DNA from: Hordeum vulgare subsp. vulgare
Taxonomy: Eukaryota; Streptophyta; Magnoliopsida; Poales; Poaceae
Direction of reading: 5' to 3'
Assembly (NCBI RefSeq): GCF_904849725.1
Contig: NC_058518.1
Span: 331,288,581-331,352,580 of the forward strand
DNA: 64,000 nt
The notes beneath the pieces are model-generated. The model saw only the letters and a list, made by a program, of their open reading frames with translations, was not told the DNA's origin and made no database searches. Both the position numbers and the translations under genes were made by a program. Below are positions 32,868-45,440 of this stretch, one piece after another. The number at the start of each line of letters is the position of its first letter. Within the stretch, counting starts at the first letter, position 1.

Positions 32868-33324
32868 CCTATATGTATGATCATTGCTTTAGATATCGTC
32901 ATGACTTTGCGCGGTTCTATCAATTGCTCGACAGTAATTTGTTCACCCACCATGATATTTGCTATTATGAGAGAAGCCTCTAGTGAACACTATGGCCCCT
33001 AGGGTCTACTCCACACCATATTTTCAGCCTTACACTTTTCACTTCGTTGCACTTTCCGCCTTCAGATCTCACTTTTGCAAACAATCTTGAAGGGATTGAT
33101 AACCCCTTTGAAGCGTTGGGTGCAAGCTTGTTTGTGTTTGGGCAGGTACTCTGGACTTGACGAGGCCCTCCTTCTGGATCGATACCCTGGTTCTCAAACT
33201 GAGGGAAATACTTACTGCTCATGTGTTGCATTACCATTTCCTCTTCAAGGAAAAAACCGACGCAAACCAGAGAAGTAACAAGAAGAATTCCTAGCGCCAA
33301 GGAAGGACTTTTGTTGCCGCAGCA
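32868..33324 (+). repeat. B1 3' LTR, second piece
   Basis: The B1 LTR resumes with the CCTAT duplicate and ends GCAGCA at 33324. Confidence 0.93.
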
Positions 33325-34648
33325 GCCACCCGCCTAGGCCACGCTGTGTGTGCTTGTAGGGCCCACGTGGCACCACCGCCCCCAAACTCAGCTCTATATC
33401 TTCCGTCTCGCCGGGAAAAAAATCAGAGAGAAGGTTTCATCGTGTTTTACAATACGGAGGCGCCGCCACCTCCTGTTCTTCATCTGGAGGGCAGATCTGG
33501 AGTCCGTTTTGGGCTCCGGAGAGGGGAAATCGTCGCCATCGTCATCATCAACCTTCCTCCATCGACAATTCCATGATGCTCTTCACCGTTCGCGAGTAAC
33601 CTTATTGTAGGCTTGCAGGACGTGATGAGTTGGATGAGATCTATCATGTAATCGAGTTAGTTTTGACGGGGATTGATCCCTAGTATCCACTATGTTCTAG
33701 ATTGATGTTGCTACTACTTGGCTATGCTTAACGCTTGTCACTAGGGCCCCAGTGCCATGATTTCAGATCTAAACCTATTATGTTGTCGCCAATATGTGTG
33801 TTTTAGATCCTATCTTGCAAGTTGTAGTCACCTACTATGTGTTATGACCCGGCAACCCCGGAGTGACAATAGTCGGAACCATTCCCGGAGATGACCATAG
33901 TATGAGGAGTTCATGTATTCACCACGTGTTAATGTGTTGGTCCGGTTCTTTATTAAAAGGAGAACCTTAATATCCCATAGTTTCCATTAGGACTCCGCTG
34001 CCACTGGAGGGATGGACAATAGATGTCATGCAAGTTCTTTTCCCTAAGCACGTATGACTACATACGGAATACATGCCTACATTAGATTGACGAACGGGAG
34101 CTAGTTACATATCTCTCCGTGTTATAGCTGTGACATGATGAATCACATCTGGCATACTCATCCATCACCGATCCACTGCCTACGAGTCTTTTACTACTGG
34201 TCCTTGCTACGTTACCTTGTCTAGGCTTGTCCCTTGCTGCAAAAGGGATTGGGCCACTTTGCTACTACTGTTGCTACTACTGTTACTCTGCTGCTGATAC
34301 TACTGTTGTTCCTTGCTACTTTGTTGTTACTTGTTACAAGACCTTTTTCGTCTCCATTGCTGGGGAAGAATATTTCCCCGTCCACGTGCAACCTAGTGGC
34401 GCCATTGATACAACAGTTAGGAATAGTCTGCCATCAACAGTTCTGTTTCTGACACTGTTGCTATCATACTACTTTGCTACTGATACTTTGCTTGCAGACA
34501 CTAATCTTTTAGGTGTGGTTGAATCTGACAAACTCAGCTGCAAATACTTGAGAATATTTTTTCACTTCCCCTTTGGCGAATCAACAAATTTGGGTCGAAT
34601 ACTCTACCCTCGAAAACTGTTGCGATCCCCTACACTTGTGGGTTATCA
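33325..34648 (+). repeat. A2 5' LTR, second piece
   Basis: It resumes with the GCCAC duplicate and ends GGTTATCA at 34648. It holds PBS-like relics near 34348-34366, 34393-34405 and 34450-34460. It lacks the roughly 120-bp U5 extension seen in A1. Confidence 0.92.
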
Positions 34649-34659
34649 AGACTATTTTC

Positions 34660-34677
34660 TGGCGCCGTTGCACGGGA
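34660..34677 (+). promoter_or_regulatory. A2 primer binding site (tRNA-Asp, slightly decayed)
   Basis: TGGCGCCGTTG is intact and the remainder carries changes (CACGGGA instead of CCGGGGA). It lies 11 bp after the LTR end. Confidence 0.88.
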
Positions 34678-34828
34678 AGCACAGCTATATTCTCCGAGTC
34701 ACTTGGGATTTACGTCTGCTGGTCACTATGAGGAATCCGAAAGATCCAGGAACTAAAATCCTACCTTCCACTACGAGGAGAGGTAAGGAACTGCCATCTA
34801 GCTCTGCACTTTATTGACCTTCAGTTTC

Positions 34829-37485
34829 GAGTAAGTTTGCGACATCACCTCCTGCTAGAAATCTTGATATGTCGCATGTGCTTGATACTACTGTGCTTGA
34901 TGATGCTACTTGTGCTGCCCATGATGCTATGCTTGATACTATGACTGATGATGCTATGCTTGATACTATGCCTGATGATGCTATGCCTGATACTGCTTTT
35001 CCACTAGGTGCCCTTGATGCACAAATTGCTAGAGTTGCTGCTAGATGAGATGATACTTTTGAAACTGTTGATACTATTGAAGTATAACTTGCTACTATGC
35101 CTGCTTTGCGTGTTATGCCTGAATGCTATGTTATGGAGGGAGACATAGCCGAGGATTTTCTTGCGTGTAAGGATAGATATGATGTTGAGAAATTACTGCT
35201 CAAGTGGAAAGAAAAATCTCTCGACGCTAGGATGAAATACAACCCGAAGTTTGCTACTTCGCCTATCTTTGTGACCGATAGGGATTATGAATTCTCTGTC
35301 GACCCTGAGTTAATCATTTTGGTCGAATCTGATCCTTTTCACGGTTATGAGTCTGAAATGGTTGTAGCCCATCTTACCAAACTGCACGATATAGCCACCC
35401 TATTCACTAGTGAAGAAAAGATCCGCCACTACTATATCCTCAAGCTGTTTCCTTTCTCGCTAAAGGGTGATGCTAAGACCTGGTTCACTTCTCTTGCTCC
35501 AGGATGTGTGCGTAGCCCCCAGGATATGGTCTACTGCTTCTCTGAAAAATATTTCCCTGCACATAAGAAGCAAGCTGCCTTGCAGGAAATATACAACTTT
35601 GCTCAAGCTGAAGAAGAGAGTCTCCCACAAGCTTGGGGGAGGCTCATCCAGCTACTGAATGCTTTGCCTGATCACCCTCTTGAGAAGAATGAAATACTTG
35701 ATATCTTCTATAATGGACTTACCGATGCTTCCAAAGACCACCTAGACAGTTGTGTCGGTTGTGTTTTTAGGGAACGAACCGTAGAACAAGCTGAGATTCT
35801 ACTGAATAACATCTTGTGCAATGAGAATGCTTGGACTATTCCCGAACCACCTCCTAAGCCAACTCGGAAGAAAAGAGGTATTATATTCCTCAGTCCTGAA
35901 GATATGCAAGAAGCTAAGAAATCTATGCGAGAGAAAGGCATTAAATTTGAAAATGTCAAAAATCTACCACCTATCGAAGAGATCCATGGTCTTGATAACC
36001 CGATACAGGTAGTAGAAGTAAATTCTCTGCGTAGGTTTGATGAGAGTGATATTCCTTTTGATAATACTGTTAGCTTATGCATGGATGAATTTGATAACTT
36101 CGTTGCCAAACAACAGAGTTTCAATGATTATGTTAGCACACAATTGGAACAGAATGCTCGTATGCTTAGTCATTTAAGTGCTTGTGTGGACAAAATGTCA
36201 ATGATCTTAAGCTTCTGAGTAAACATGCCTCTATGGTTACCACTTAGGTAGAACAAGTACTTAAAGCTCAGAATGACTTGCTCAATGAGTTGAATGACAA
36301 TTCTGTCAGAGTCGTTACTAGAGGTGGTAGAATGACCCAGGAACCTTTGTATCCTGAGTGTCATCCTAAGAGAATTGAACAAGATTCTCAAGGAGTTAGC
36401 ACTGATGCACCTAGTCATCCTAGAAAGAAGAAGAAAGATGATAGGAACTTGCACGCTAGCAACCCTGTTGCTGCTACACCTGAGAGTCCAAACGATGCCT
36501 CTGTCTTTGATGCCGAGACACAATCTGGTGATGAACATGAGCCTAATGATGATATCAATAGTGATGTTCATGTTGATGCTCAACCTAGCAATGATAAGGA
36601 TGTGGAGATTGAACCTGTTGATCTTGATAACCCACAGCCTAAGAATAGAAGATACGATAAGAATGACTTCACTGCTAGGAAGCATGGTAAAGAAAGGGAA
36701 CCATGGGTTTAGAAGCCCTTGCCGTTTCCTCCCAAACCATCGAAGAAAAAGGATGATAAGGATTTTGAGAGATTCGTTGAAATGATCACACCTGTCTTTC
36801 TGCAAATGTGTTTGACAGATATGCTCAAAATGTCTCTGTATGCTAAGTACATGAAAGATATTGTGACTAATAAAAGGAGGATACCTGAGGTTGAGATTTC
36901 CACCATGCTTGCTAATTATACCTTCAAGGGTGGAACTCCTAAGAAACGAGGTGATCCCGGTGTGCCCACTATACCTGGCTCCATTAAAGGTAACTACGTT
37001 AGAACTGCTTTATGCGACTTTGGAGCCGGTGTTAGTGTTATGCCTATCTCTCTCTTTATCATAGACTTGAACTGGATAAGTTAACACCCACTGAAATCTC
37101 TCTACAAATGGCCGACAAATCAACTGCTTTCCCTATCGGCATTTGCGAGGATGTGCCTGTTGTGGTTGCTAATGTCACTATATTAACAGACTTTGTTATC
37201 TTGGATATTCCTGAGGACGATGCCATGGCGGTCATCCTCGAAAGACCCTTTTTAAACACTTCAGGGGTTGTTATAGATTCCAACAAAGGCAATGTCACTT
37301 TCCATGTCAACGGTAATGAGCATACGGTGCACTTTCCGAAGAAACAATATCGAGTACATTGCATCAATGCTATCGAAAAAACATCATCGATACTTATTGG
37401 GAGCTTTGAATGCCCTATTCCTCATGTCATGATGAAGTATGATTTGCTTGTTGGGGAGATACACATCCCCATTGACATGACCTAG
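34829..37485 (+). pseudogene. A2 gag-protease, several lesions
   Basis: The gag start codon of A1 (ATGAGTAAG) is TCGAGTAAG here, so initiation is lost. In-frame stops follow near 35045. A 373-codon frame (35097-36218) covers the gag core (LKLFPFSLKGDAKTWFTSLA near 35440) and a long linker, including about 120 bp missing from A1. Frameshifts or stops follow near 36200 and 36710. The protease is split into 36719-37084 (CDFGAGVSVMP near 37017) and 37108-37485, where the partner motif reads ILERPF instead of ILGRPF, probably disabling it. No polymerase follows. Confidence 0.88.
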
Positions 37486-37711
37486 TGACTATTCGAGAAT
37501 TCTCCGTTCTCTTTTTGCGATTCGAAAAAGTTTGTCAAAGAGACTTGATCAACCTCACTGACGGATCTCTTTCGATGACCATGAGATGGATGAATCAAGG
37601 AGCCACCAACCTTTGTTCCAAGCTTTCACCTTCGGTTGCTTAGAAGAAAAATGATAGATTTAGTTTAGATTTCCCTGTTTTCTGTTTTAGCATCCGGTAG
37701 AAAAGTACCCC

Positions 37712-37879
37712 GAAAATAAAAGTTCTCCGAACGTCCTGAAAATCAAGTATGATTTTTTCTGGAATATTTGAAAAATTCTGAGACAAAGAGCTTGTCTGGG
37801 GGCCACACCAGTGGGCCACAAGCCCTTGGGGTGCGGGCACCCCCCTGGCCGCGCCACCCAGGCTTGTGGGGCCCACAGG
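37712..37879 (+). promoter_or_regulatory. Internal U3-like module upstream of the A2 extra ORF
   Basis: It has the same features as the A1 module: AAAATAAAAGTTCTCCGA, GTCCTGAAAAT, CCAGTGGGCCACAAGCCC and GGCTTGTGGGGCCCAC. The splice donor consensus GTAAGT follows at 38037. Its presence in two diverged copies shows it belongs to the family and is not a chance insertion. Confidence 0.65.
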
Positions 37880-38267
37880 CACCCCCTCCACTCATTGTTG
37901 CTCTTATCTCCTTCTCCTACCTCCAGAAAAAATTGTTTTGCAGCTCAAACCCGTGTTCTTGCTCCTCTTGCTGGGATTTTTGATCTCTTTGCTCAAATCA
38001 CCGTTCTCCGAACTGTTTTGGGGAAATTACTCCTTGGTAAGTGACTCCTCCATTGGTCCAATCAGTTTTTGCTCTAGTGCCTTATACTCCGCGTATATTT
38101 GTTGCCTTGGTGACCATGTTCTTGAGCTTTGCATGCTAATTTTAGCTGGTCCCAAGTAGTTTGGATATGTAATATGGCCCCTAGGCACTTGTGGGAGTAG
38201 TTGCTACTAGTTTAGTTGAGCCTTGTTCACTTTTCCTTTGGGTCACTGAAAATTTCAGAAAAGGAAG

Positions 38268-38294
38268 ATGTTCAGGAGAAATTTCATGGTGGTT
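38268..38294 (+). pseudogene. A2 extra ORF, first nine codons
   Basis: The ATG at 38268 matches the start of the A1 extra ORF by position. B2 inserted after nine codons. The frame from this ATG does not join the downstream part in phase, being offset by one base, so an indel accompanies or predates the insertion. Confidence 0.6.
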
Positions 38295-39845
38295 TGCTGC
38301 GGCAACAAAAGTTCTTCCCTGGTGCGTAGGAATTCTTCTTGTTACTTCTCCGGTTTGCGTCGGTTTTACCCTTGAAGAGGAAAGGGTGATGCAGCACAGG
38401 AGCAGTAACTATTTCCCTCAGTTTGAGAACCAAGGTGTCGAACCAAAAGGAGGGCCTTGTCAAGTCCAAAGTACCTGCGCAAACACAAACAAGCTTGCAC
38501 CCAGCACTTCAAAGGCGTTGTCAATCCCTTCAAGATTGTTTGCAAAAGTGAGATCTGAAGGTGGAAAATGCAACGAAGTGAAAAGTGTAAGGCTGAAAAT
38601 ATGGTGTGGAGTAGACCCTGGGGGCCATAGTGTTCACTAGAGGCTTCACTCAAAATAGCAAATATCACGGTGGGTGAACAAATTACTGTCGAGCAATTGA
38701 TAGAACCGCGCAAAGTCATGACGATATCTAAGGCAATGATCTAGCATATAGGCATCACGTCCGAGACAAGTACACCGATACTTTCTGCATCTACTACTAT
38801 TACTCCACACATCGACCGCTATCCAGCATGAATCTAGTGTATTGTGTTCATGACGAACAGAGTAACGCTTTAAGCAAGATGACATGATGTAGAGGGATAA
38901 TCTCAAACCAATGATGAATACCCCATCTTTCTACCCTTGATGGCAACAACACGATACGTGCCTCGCTACCCCTTCTGTCACTGGGTGAGGTCACCGCACG
39001 GTATGAACCCAAAACCAAGCACTTCTCCCATTGCAAGAATCATAGATCTAGTTGGCCAAACAAAACCACAACTCAAAGAGAATTACAAGGATATGAAATC
39101 ATGCATAAGAGAGATCAGAAGAAACTCAATTAAGATTCATAGATAATATGATCATAAATCCACAATTCATCGAATCTCGACAAACACACCGCAAAAGAAG
39201 ATTACATCGGATAGATCTCCATGAAGATCATGGAGAACTTTGTATTGTAGAACCAAGAGAGAGAAAAAGCCATCTAGTTACTAGCTATGGACCCATAGGT
39301 CTATGGTGAACTACTCACGCATCATCAGAGAGGTCATGGTGTTGATGGAGAAGCCTTCCGTGTCCAAATCCCCCCTCCGGCAGGGCACCAGGACGTGCCC
39401 CAGATGGGATCTTGCGGAGACAGAAGGTTGCGGCGGCGGAAAAGTGATTACGATGCTCCCCTGATTTTTTTGGGAATATTTGGGAATTTATAGGCACAAG
39501 ATCTAGGTCAGGGGACCTCCAGGGGGCCCACAAGCCTGCATGGCGCCCCCTGGCCTCGGGGTGGGGGCTTGTGGGGCCCCTGGGGCTCTTCCGGCTTGGC
39601 CACCAAGCTCTCCGATCTTCTTTCGTTCCAGAAAAAATATTTTCGAGGATTTTCTTCCGTTAGGACTCCGTTTCAAAATCTCCTCTGAAACGGGTCAAAA
39701 ACATGGAAAAAATAGGAAATGGCACTTGGCACTGAGTTAATAAGTTAGTCCCAGAAAATAAATAAAAGGCATGCAAAACATCCCAAGTTTGACAAGATAA
39801 TAGCATGAAACCATCGAAAATTATAGATACGTTGGAGACGTATCA
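38295..39845 (-). repeat. B2 3' LTR
   Basis: This 1,551-bp LTR is very similar to the right-hand copy (1,530 bp). The adjoining minus-strand PPT lies at 39846-39860. Confidence 0.93.
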
Positions 39846-42547
39846 AGCATCCCCAAGCTTAACTCCTGCTCGTCCTCGAGTAGGGAAGTGATAAAGAACG
39901 AATTTTTGATGTGGAATGCTACCTAGCATAGTTGTCCTTTGCAACTTATTTCGCGTGGCATGAATATTCAGATCCGTACGATTCGAAACAATAGTTTGCT
40001 ATTGACATGAAAACAGTAATACTTCAAGCAAACTAGCAAAGTAATTGTGAACTTTCAAAATAACAAGGCCAAAGAAAGTTATCCCTACAAAATCATATAG
40101 TCTCGCTATGCTCCATCATCCTCACACCACTAATGTAAATCATGCACAACCGCATAATTGGCCAAGTAATTGTTTTCGCACTCTTACTTTCTCAAACTTT
40201 TTATAACTATCACGCAATACATGAGCGCGAGCCATGGATATAGCACTATAGGTGGAATAGAGTGTAGTGGTGGTTGTGAGACAAAAAGGAGGAGATGGTC
40301 CCATTGACTCGGCGTATCAATAGGCTATGGAGATGCCCATTAATAGATATCAACGTGAATGAGTAGGGATTGCCATACAAGAGATGCACTAGAGCTATAA
40401 ATCTATGAAAGCTCAAGGGAAAACTAGTGGGTGTGCATCCAACTTGCTTGCTCACGAAGACCTAAGGCAATTTTGAGGAAGCCCGTCATTGGAATATACA
40501 ACCCAAGTTATAAAACGAAGATTCCCACTAGCATATGGTAGTGACAAAGCAAGAAGCTCTCAATCATGAAGAACATGGTGTTATTATGAAGCACAAGGGT
40601 GGAAAAGATAGTAGCATTGTCCCTTCTCTCTTTTCCTCTCATTTCCTTTTTTTATTTGGGCTCTTAGGCCTCTTTTTTACTTTTCTCTCTTTTTTTGTTT
40701 TTGGGCTCTTTGGCCTCCTTTTTTTCCTCACCTAGGACAATGCTCTAATAATGATGATCATCACACTTTTAGTTACTAAAAGCTCAAAAATCACAATGAT
40801 GATGACTCCATAGGAAATGCCTCCGGCAGTGTACCGGGATGTGCAACGATCTAGTATGATCATGCAATGGCAATATGAGAGTGACAGCACAAGTCATTAG
40901 ACAGAATGGTGGTATTTGCATGGCAATATATCTCGGAATGGCTCTGAAAATGCCATAGTAGGTAGGTATGGTGGGTGTTCTGAGGAAGGAATTTGGTGGG
41001 TTTGTGCACCGGCGAGAATTGTGCGGCGCTAGAGAGGCTAGTAATGGTGGAAGGTGAAAGTGCATCTATACCATGGACTCAACATTAGTCATAAAGAACT
41101 CACATACTTGTTGCAAAAAAAATTATTAGTAATCGAAACAAAGTGCTAAACGCATTCTCCGAGGGGAAGGGTTGGTAGGTGTAAACCATCGCGCGATCCC
41201 GACCTCAACACAAAGGATGACAATCAATAGATCAATTATGCTCCGACTTCCTAACATAGCGGTTCACCATACGTGCATGCTACAGGAATCACTAACTTCA
41301 ACACAAGTATCTCTAGATTCACAACACCCTACTAACATAACTCTCAATATTACCGAATCCGTGTCTCAAAACTAATTGAGAGGAATCGAAACTTCTCTTT
41401 CTACTCAATGCACATGAAGATGGAGGTTTTTTTGCAACCTCTTTGGGTACCTAGCACATGGGACTTCTTTCATAGCATAAGCCAACTACCAAATCACACA
41501 CCGTCGTGCTCTAAAGATATAAGTGAAGCACAAGAGCAAAAGTGTCTAGCTCAAAAGATATAAGTGAACCACAAGAGCAAAAGTATCTAGCTCAAAAGAT
41601 ATAAGTGAAGCACTATGAGCATTCTAGCAAAACCACGATGAGTGCATGTCTCTCTCTCTCAAAAAGGTGTGCAGCAAGGATGATTGTGACACAAAAAAAT
41701 ATAAGACTCCTATGATACAAGACGCTCCAAGCAAAACACATATCATGTGGTGAATAAAAATATAGCTCCAAGTAATGTTACTGATGGATTGAAGACGAAA
41801 GAGGGGATGCCTTCCCGAGGAATCCCCAAGATTAGGCTTTTTAGTGTCCTTGAATTTGGCTTGGGGGGCCTTGGGTATCCCCAAGCTTGAGCTCTTTCCA
41901 CTCCTTATCTCTTTGTCCACGAGAACGTCACCCAAAACTTGAAAACTTCACAACACAAAACGTAAACAGAAACTTGTGATATCATTAGTACAAGAAAACA
42001 AACTACCACTTCTTTTGGTACTGTAGCAAACTTGAATTCCATCTATATTGATGATGATCTACTGTATTCTCAATTTTCCATGGCTAGTACCCCCCCCCCC
42101 CCCGATACTAACCATAGTTTCATCAAAACAAGCAACCAACTCAATAAAAACAGAATCTGTCAAAAACAGACCAGTCTCTAGCAATCTATATACTTCGTAT
42201 ACTTATGGTACCTCAATAAATCTGAAACATTACGAAGGTCTAGGGAAAAAGCATATAAATCAGCAGCAAAAAGAATCAACTCAAAAGCTCTTTCTGAATA
42301 AAAATGAAAAATCATCTCGTGAGCGAAAAGTTTCTGTCTTTTTCCAGCAAGATCAAACAACCATTACCAAGACCACTCATAAAGGTTTTGCTTGGATCAA
42401 CACAAAAAGAAACACAAAAAACAAAATCACAACAGAATTTTGAAAGTGTGGACGCAACAAAACAGAAATAAAAAGATAAATTCATTGGGTTGCCTCCCAA
42501 CAAGCGCTATTGTTTAACGCCCTTAGCTAGGCATAGTAGCGATAGAA
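39846..42547 (-). other. B2 long non-coding tail
   Basis: It matches the B1 tail in reverse. It contains the terminal PPT (39846-39860), a polypyrimidine stretch on the plus strand (40617-40736) and an internal PPT copy (41877-41888). A near-perfect hairpin version of the B1 stem lies at about 41793-41817. A run of 14 C sits at 42090-42103 where B1 has six G. Confidence 0.8.
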
Positions 42548-43689
42548 TCACGTATCGTCGTCTTTGGTGCTCAAAACATAAGTAGCCCTCATCATGGATT
42601 CATAAGGCAATCTTATTTTCTTTCTAGGAAAGTGTTCCATGCCCTTCCTTAAAGGAAATTGAAATCTAATATTCCCTTCCTTCATATCGATGATAGCACC
42701 GATAGTCCTTAGGAAAGGTCTACCAAAAATAATAGGGCATGTAGGATTGCAATCAATGTCAAGCACAATGAAATCCACGGGTACATAGTTCCTATTTGCA
42801 ATAATAAGAACATCATTGATCCTTCACATGGGTTTCTTGATAGTAGAATCAGCAAGATGCAAATTAAGAGAACACTCTTCAATCTCATTAAAACCCAGAA
42901 TATCACATAAATACTTTGGAATCGCAGAAACACTAGCACCCAAATCACACAAAGCATTGCACTCATAGTTTTTGATTTTGATTTTGATGGTAGGTTCGCA
43001 CTCATCATGAAGCTTTCTAGGGATAGAGACTTCCAATTCCAGTTTCTCTTCAAGAGCTTTTATCATAGCTTCGACGATATGATCGGTAAAGGCTTTGTTT
43101 TCGCTATAAGTGTGCGGAGAGTTTAACATGGATTGCATCAAAGAAATTCATTCAATCACGGAGAAACTATCATAATTGAATTCCTTGAAATCCACGGTAG
43201 TAATTTCATTACTACTCAAAGTTTTAACATCTTCTACTCCACTTTTAACGCTTTTAGCATCAAGATAGATGGACTCCGAATCATTGGGGCACTTTTCAAC
43301 CAAAGTGGATTCATATCCAGCCCCATAATTATTAGGTTTGACACAAGAAAACAATGATTCAATGGGAGTCACACCAAGAACTTTAAGATCTTCGTGATTC
43401 TCATCACTAGTTTCGGGTTTAGCAGCCATTTTATTGACTAAAGTAGCCTGCTTATCAGAAATCTGGCCCACTAGCTTTTCAAGACGAGAAAACTGGGAAT
43501 TTAGCGCAAGGAATTCTTTGGCCATATCATCAACTTCTCTTCTCATAAAAGCCAGAAAAGAATTTGCTCCTTCAGCTCCCTACGGAAGTAACTATTATAT
43601 TCAAACTGTGTAGACATGAAGCCTTTAGCACTAGTTTCAATCTCTTCTAACTTCGCAAAGTGAGCATCAAAATCCCTTAGTGGGGCCAT
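42548..43689 (-). pseudogene. B2 gag-protease, variant N-terminus, broken
   Basis: A minus-strand ATG at 43687-43689 starts a 48-codon frame (MAPLRDFDAHFAKLEEIE...) unlike the B1 gag. It ends at 43544, overlapping a second frame (43148-43546) that matches the B1 linker (VEKCPNDSESIYLDAK). The gag core seen in B1 is absent. The protease follows in 42824-43141 with CDLGASVSAIP and 42548-42778 with FGRPFL. TGA stops near 43148 and 42825 break it. The product would be a protease without a capsid domain, and it cannot be made intact. Confidence 0.82.
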
Positions 43690-43881
43690 TCGGGCTTTAG
43701 CAGGCAAGCAAGCGCACAGGCAAACAAAAAGCGGGCAAGAAAAAGGGCGAACGAAAAGGCGAACGAAAAAGGAAAATTGGTGAAGTGGGGGAGAGGAAAA
43801 CGAGAGGCAACTGGCAAACAAAGTAAATGCAAGACATGAGTTTGCGACACTTACTTGGATGAGTTCTTGACTTGATCTTCC

Positions 43882-43899
43882 TCCCCGGCAACGGCGCCA
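43882..43899 (-). promoter_or_regulatory. B2 primer binding site (tRNA-Asp)
   Basis: On the minus strand this reads TGGCGCCGTTGCCGGGGA, a full match, 10 bp from the LTR. Confidence 0.95.
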
Positions 43900-43909
43900 G
43901 AAATTCTTC

Positions 43910-45439
43910 TGCTGCGGCAACAAAACTCCTTCCCTGGCGCGTAGGAATTCTTCTTGTTACTTCTCTGGTTTGCGTCGGTTTTTCCCTTGAAGAGGAAAGG
44001 GTGATGCAGCATAGGAGCAGTAAGTATTTCCCTCAGTTTGAGAGCCAAGGTATCGAACCAAAAGGAGGGCCTCGTCAAGTCCAAAGTACCGGCGCAAACA
44101 CAAACAAGCTTGCACCCAACGCTTCAAAGGGGTTGTCAATCCCTTCAAGATTGTTTGCAAAAGTGAGATCTGAAGGCGGAAAGTGCAACGAAGTGAAAAG
44201 TGTAAGGCTGAAAATATGGTGTGCAGTAGACCCTGGGGGCCATAGTGTTCACTAGAGTCTTCTCTCAAAATAGCAAATATCACCGTGGGTGAACAAAGTA
44301 TTGTCGAGCAATTGATATAACCGCGCAAAGTCATGACGATATCTAAGGCAACGGTCTAGCATATAGGCATCACGTCCGAAACAAGTAGACCGATACTTTC
44401 TACATCTACTACTATCCAGCATGCATCTAGTGTATTGAGTTCATGACGAACAGAGTAACGATTTAAGCAAGATGACATGATGTAGAGGTATAATCTCAAA
44501 CCAATGATGAAAACCCCATATTTTTAACCTTGATGGCAACAACACGATACGTGCCTCTCTACCCCTTTTGTCACTGGGTGAGGTCACTGCACAGTATGAA
44601 CCCAAAACCAAGCACTTCTCCCATTGCAAGAATCATAGATCTAGTTGGCCAAACAAAACCCACAACTCGAAGAGAATTACAAGGATATGAAATCATGCAT
44701 AAGAGAGATCAGAAGAAACTCAAATAAGATTCATAGATAATCTGATCATAAATCCACAATTCATCGGATCTCAACAAACACACCGCAAAAGAAGATTACA
44801 TCGGATAGATCTCCATGAAGATCATGGAGAACTTTGTATTGAAGATCCAAGAGAGAGAAGAAGCCATCTAGTTACTAGCTATGGACCCGTAGGTCTATGG
44901 TGAACTACTCACACATCATCGGAGAGGTCATGGTGTTGATGGAGAAGCCTTGCGTGTCCAAATCCCCCCTCCGGCAGGGCACCAGGACGTGCCCCAGATG
45001 GGATCTTGCGGAGACAGAAGGTTGCGGCGGCGGAAAAGTGATTACGATGCGCCCCTGATTTTTTTGGGAATATTTGGGAATTTATAGGCGCAAGATCTAG
45101 GTCAGGGGACCTCCAGGGGGCCCACAAGCCTGCATGGCGCCCCCTGGTCGCGGTGTGGGGGCTTGTGGGGCTCGTGGGGCTCTTCTAGCTTGGCCCCCAA
45201 GCTCTCCGATCTTCTTTCGTTCCAGAAAAAATCTTTTCAGGGATTTTCTTCCGTTTGGACTCCATTTCAAAATCTCCTGTGAAAGGGGTAAAAAACATGG
45301 AAAAAACAGGAACTGGCACTTGGCACTGAGTTAATAAGTTAGTCCGAGAAAATAAATAAAAGGCATGCAAAACATCCCAAGTTTGACAACATAATAACAT
45401 GAAACCATCAAAAATTATAGATACGTTGGAGACGTATCA
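43910..45439 (-). repeat. B2 5' LTR
   Basis: The 1,530-bp LTR starts (minus strand) TGATACGTCTCCAACGTATC at 45439. The TATA signal reads ATTTATA on the plus strand at 45080-45086. The outer palindrome arms CCCACAAGCC / GGCTTGTGGG are present near 45120-45170. Confidence 0.93.
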
Positions 45440-45440
45440 T

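Larger units (their letters stand above)
13695..33324 (+). mobile_element. B1: family B Athila-like Gypsy element, host of A1
   Basis: It is bounded by TG at 13695, ...GCAGCA at 33324 and the duplication GCCAC (13690-13694 and 33325-33329). Without A1 it is about 8.1 kb: LTR, tRNA-Asp PBS, gag-protease, 2.7-kb tail, PPT and LTR. No reverse transcriptase or integrase is present. Confidence 0.93.
38295..45439 (-). mobile_element. B2: family B Athila-like Gypsy element, minus strand
   Basis: The 7,145-bp element is bounded by TG/CA ends and TGGTT (38290-38294 and 45440-45444). On the minus strand it has a 5' LTR (43910-45439), PBS (43882-43899), gag-protease remnant, 2.7-kb tail, PPT and 3' LTR (38295-39845). 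No RT or integrase is present. Confidence 0.94.

Noticed and set aside
42090..42103. Poly-C run as a regulatory or assembly feature
   Set aside because: B1 has a six-base version at the same place, so it is simple homopolymer expansion in tail sequence.
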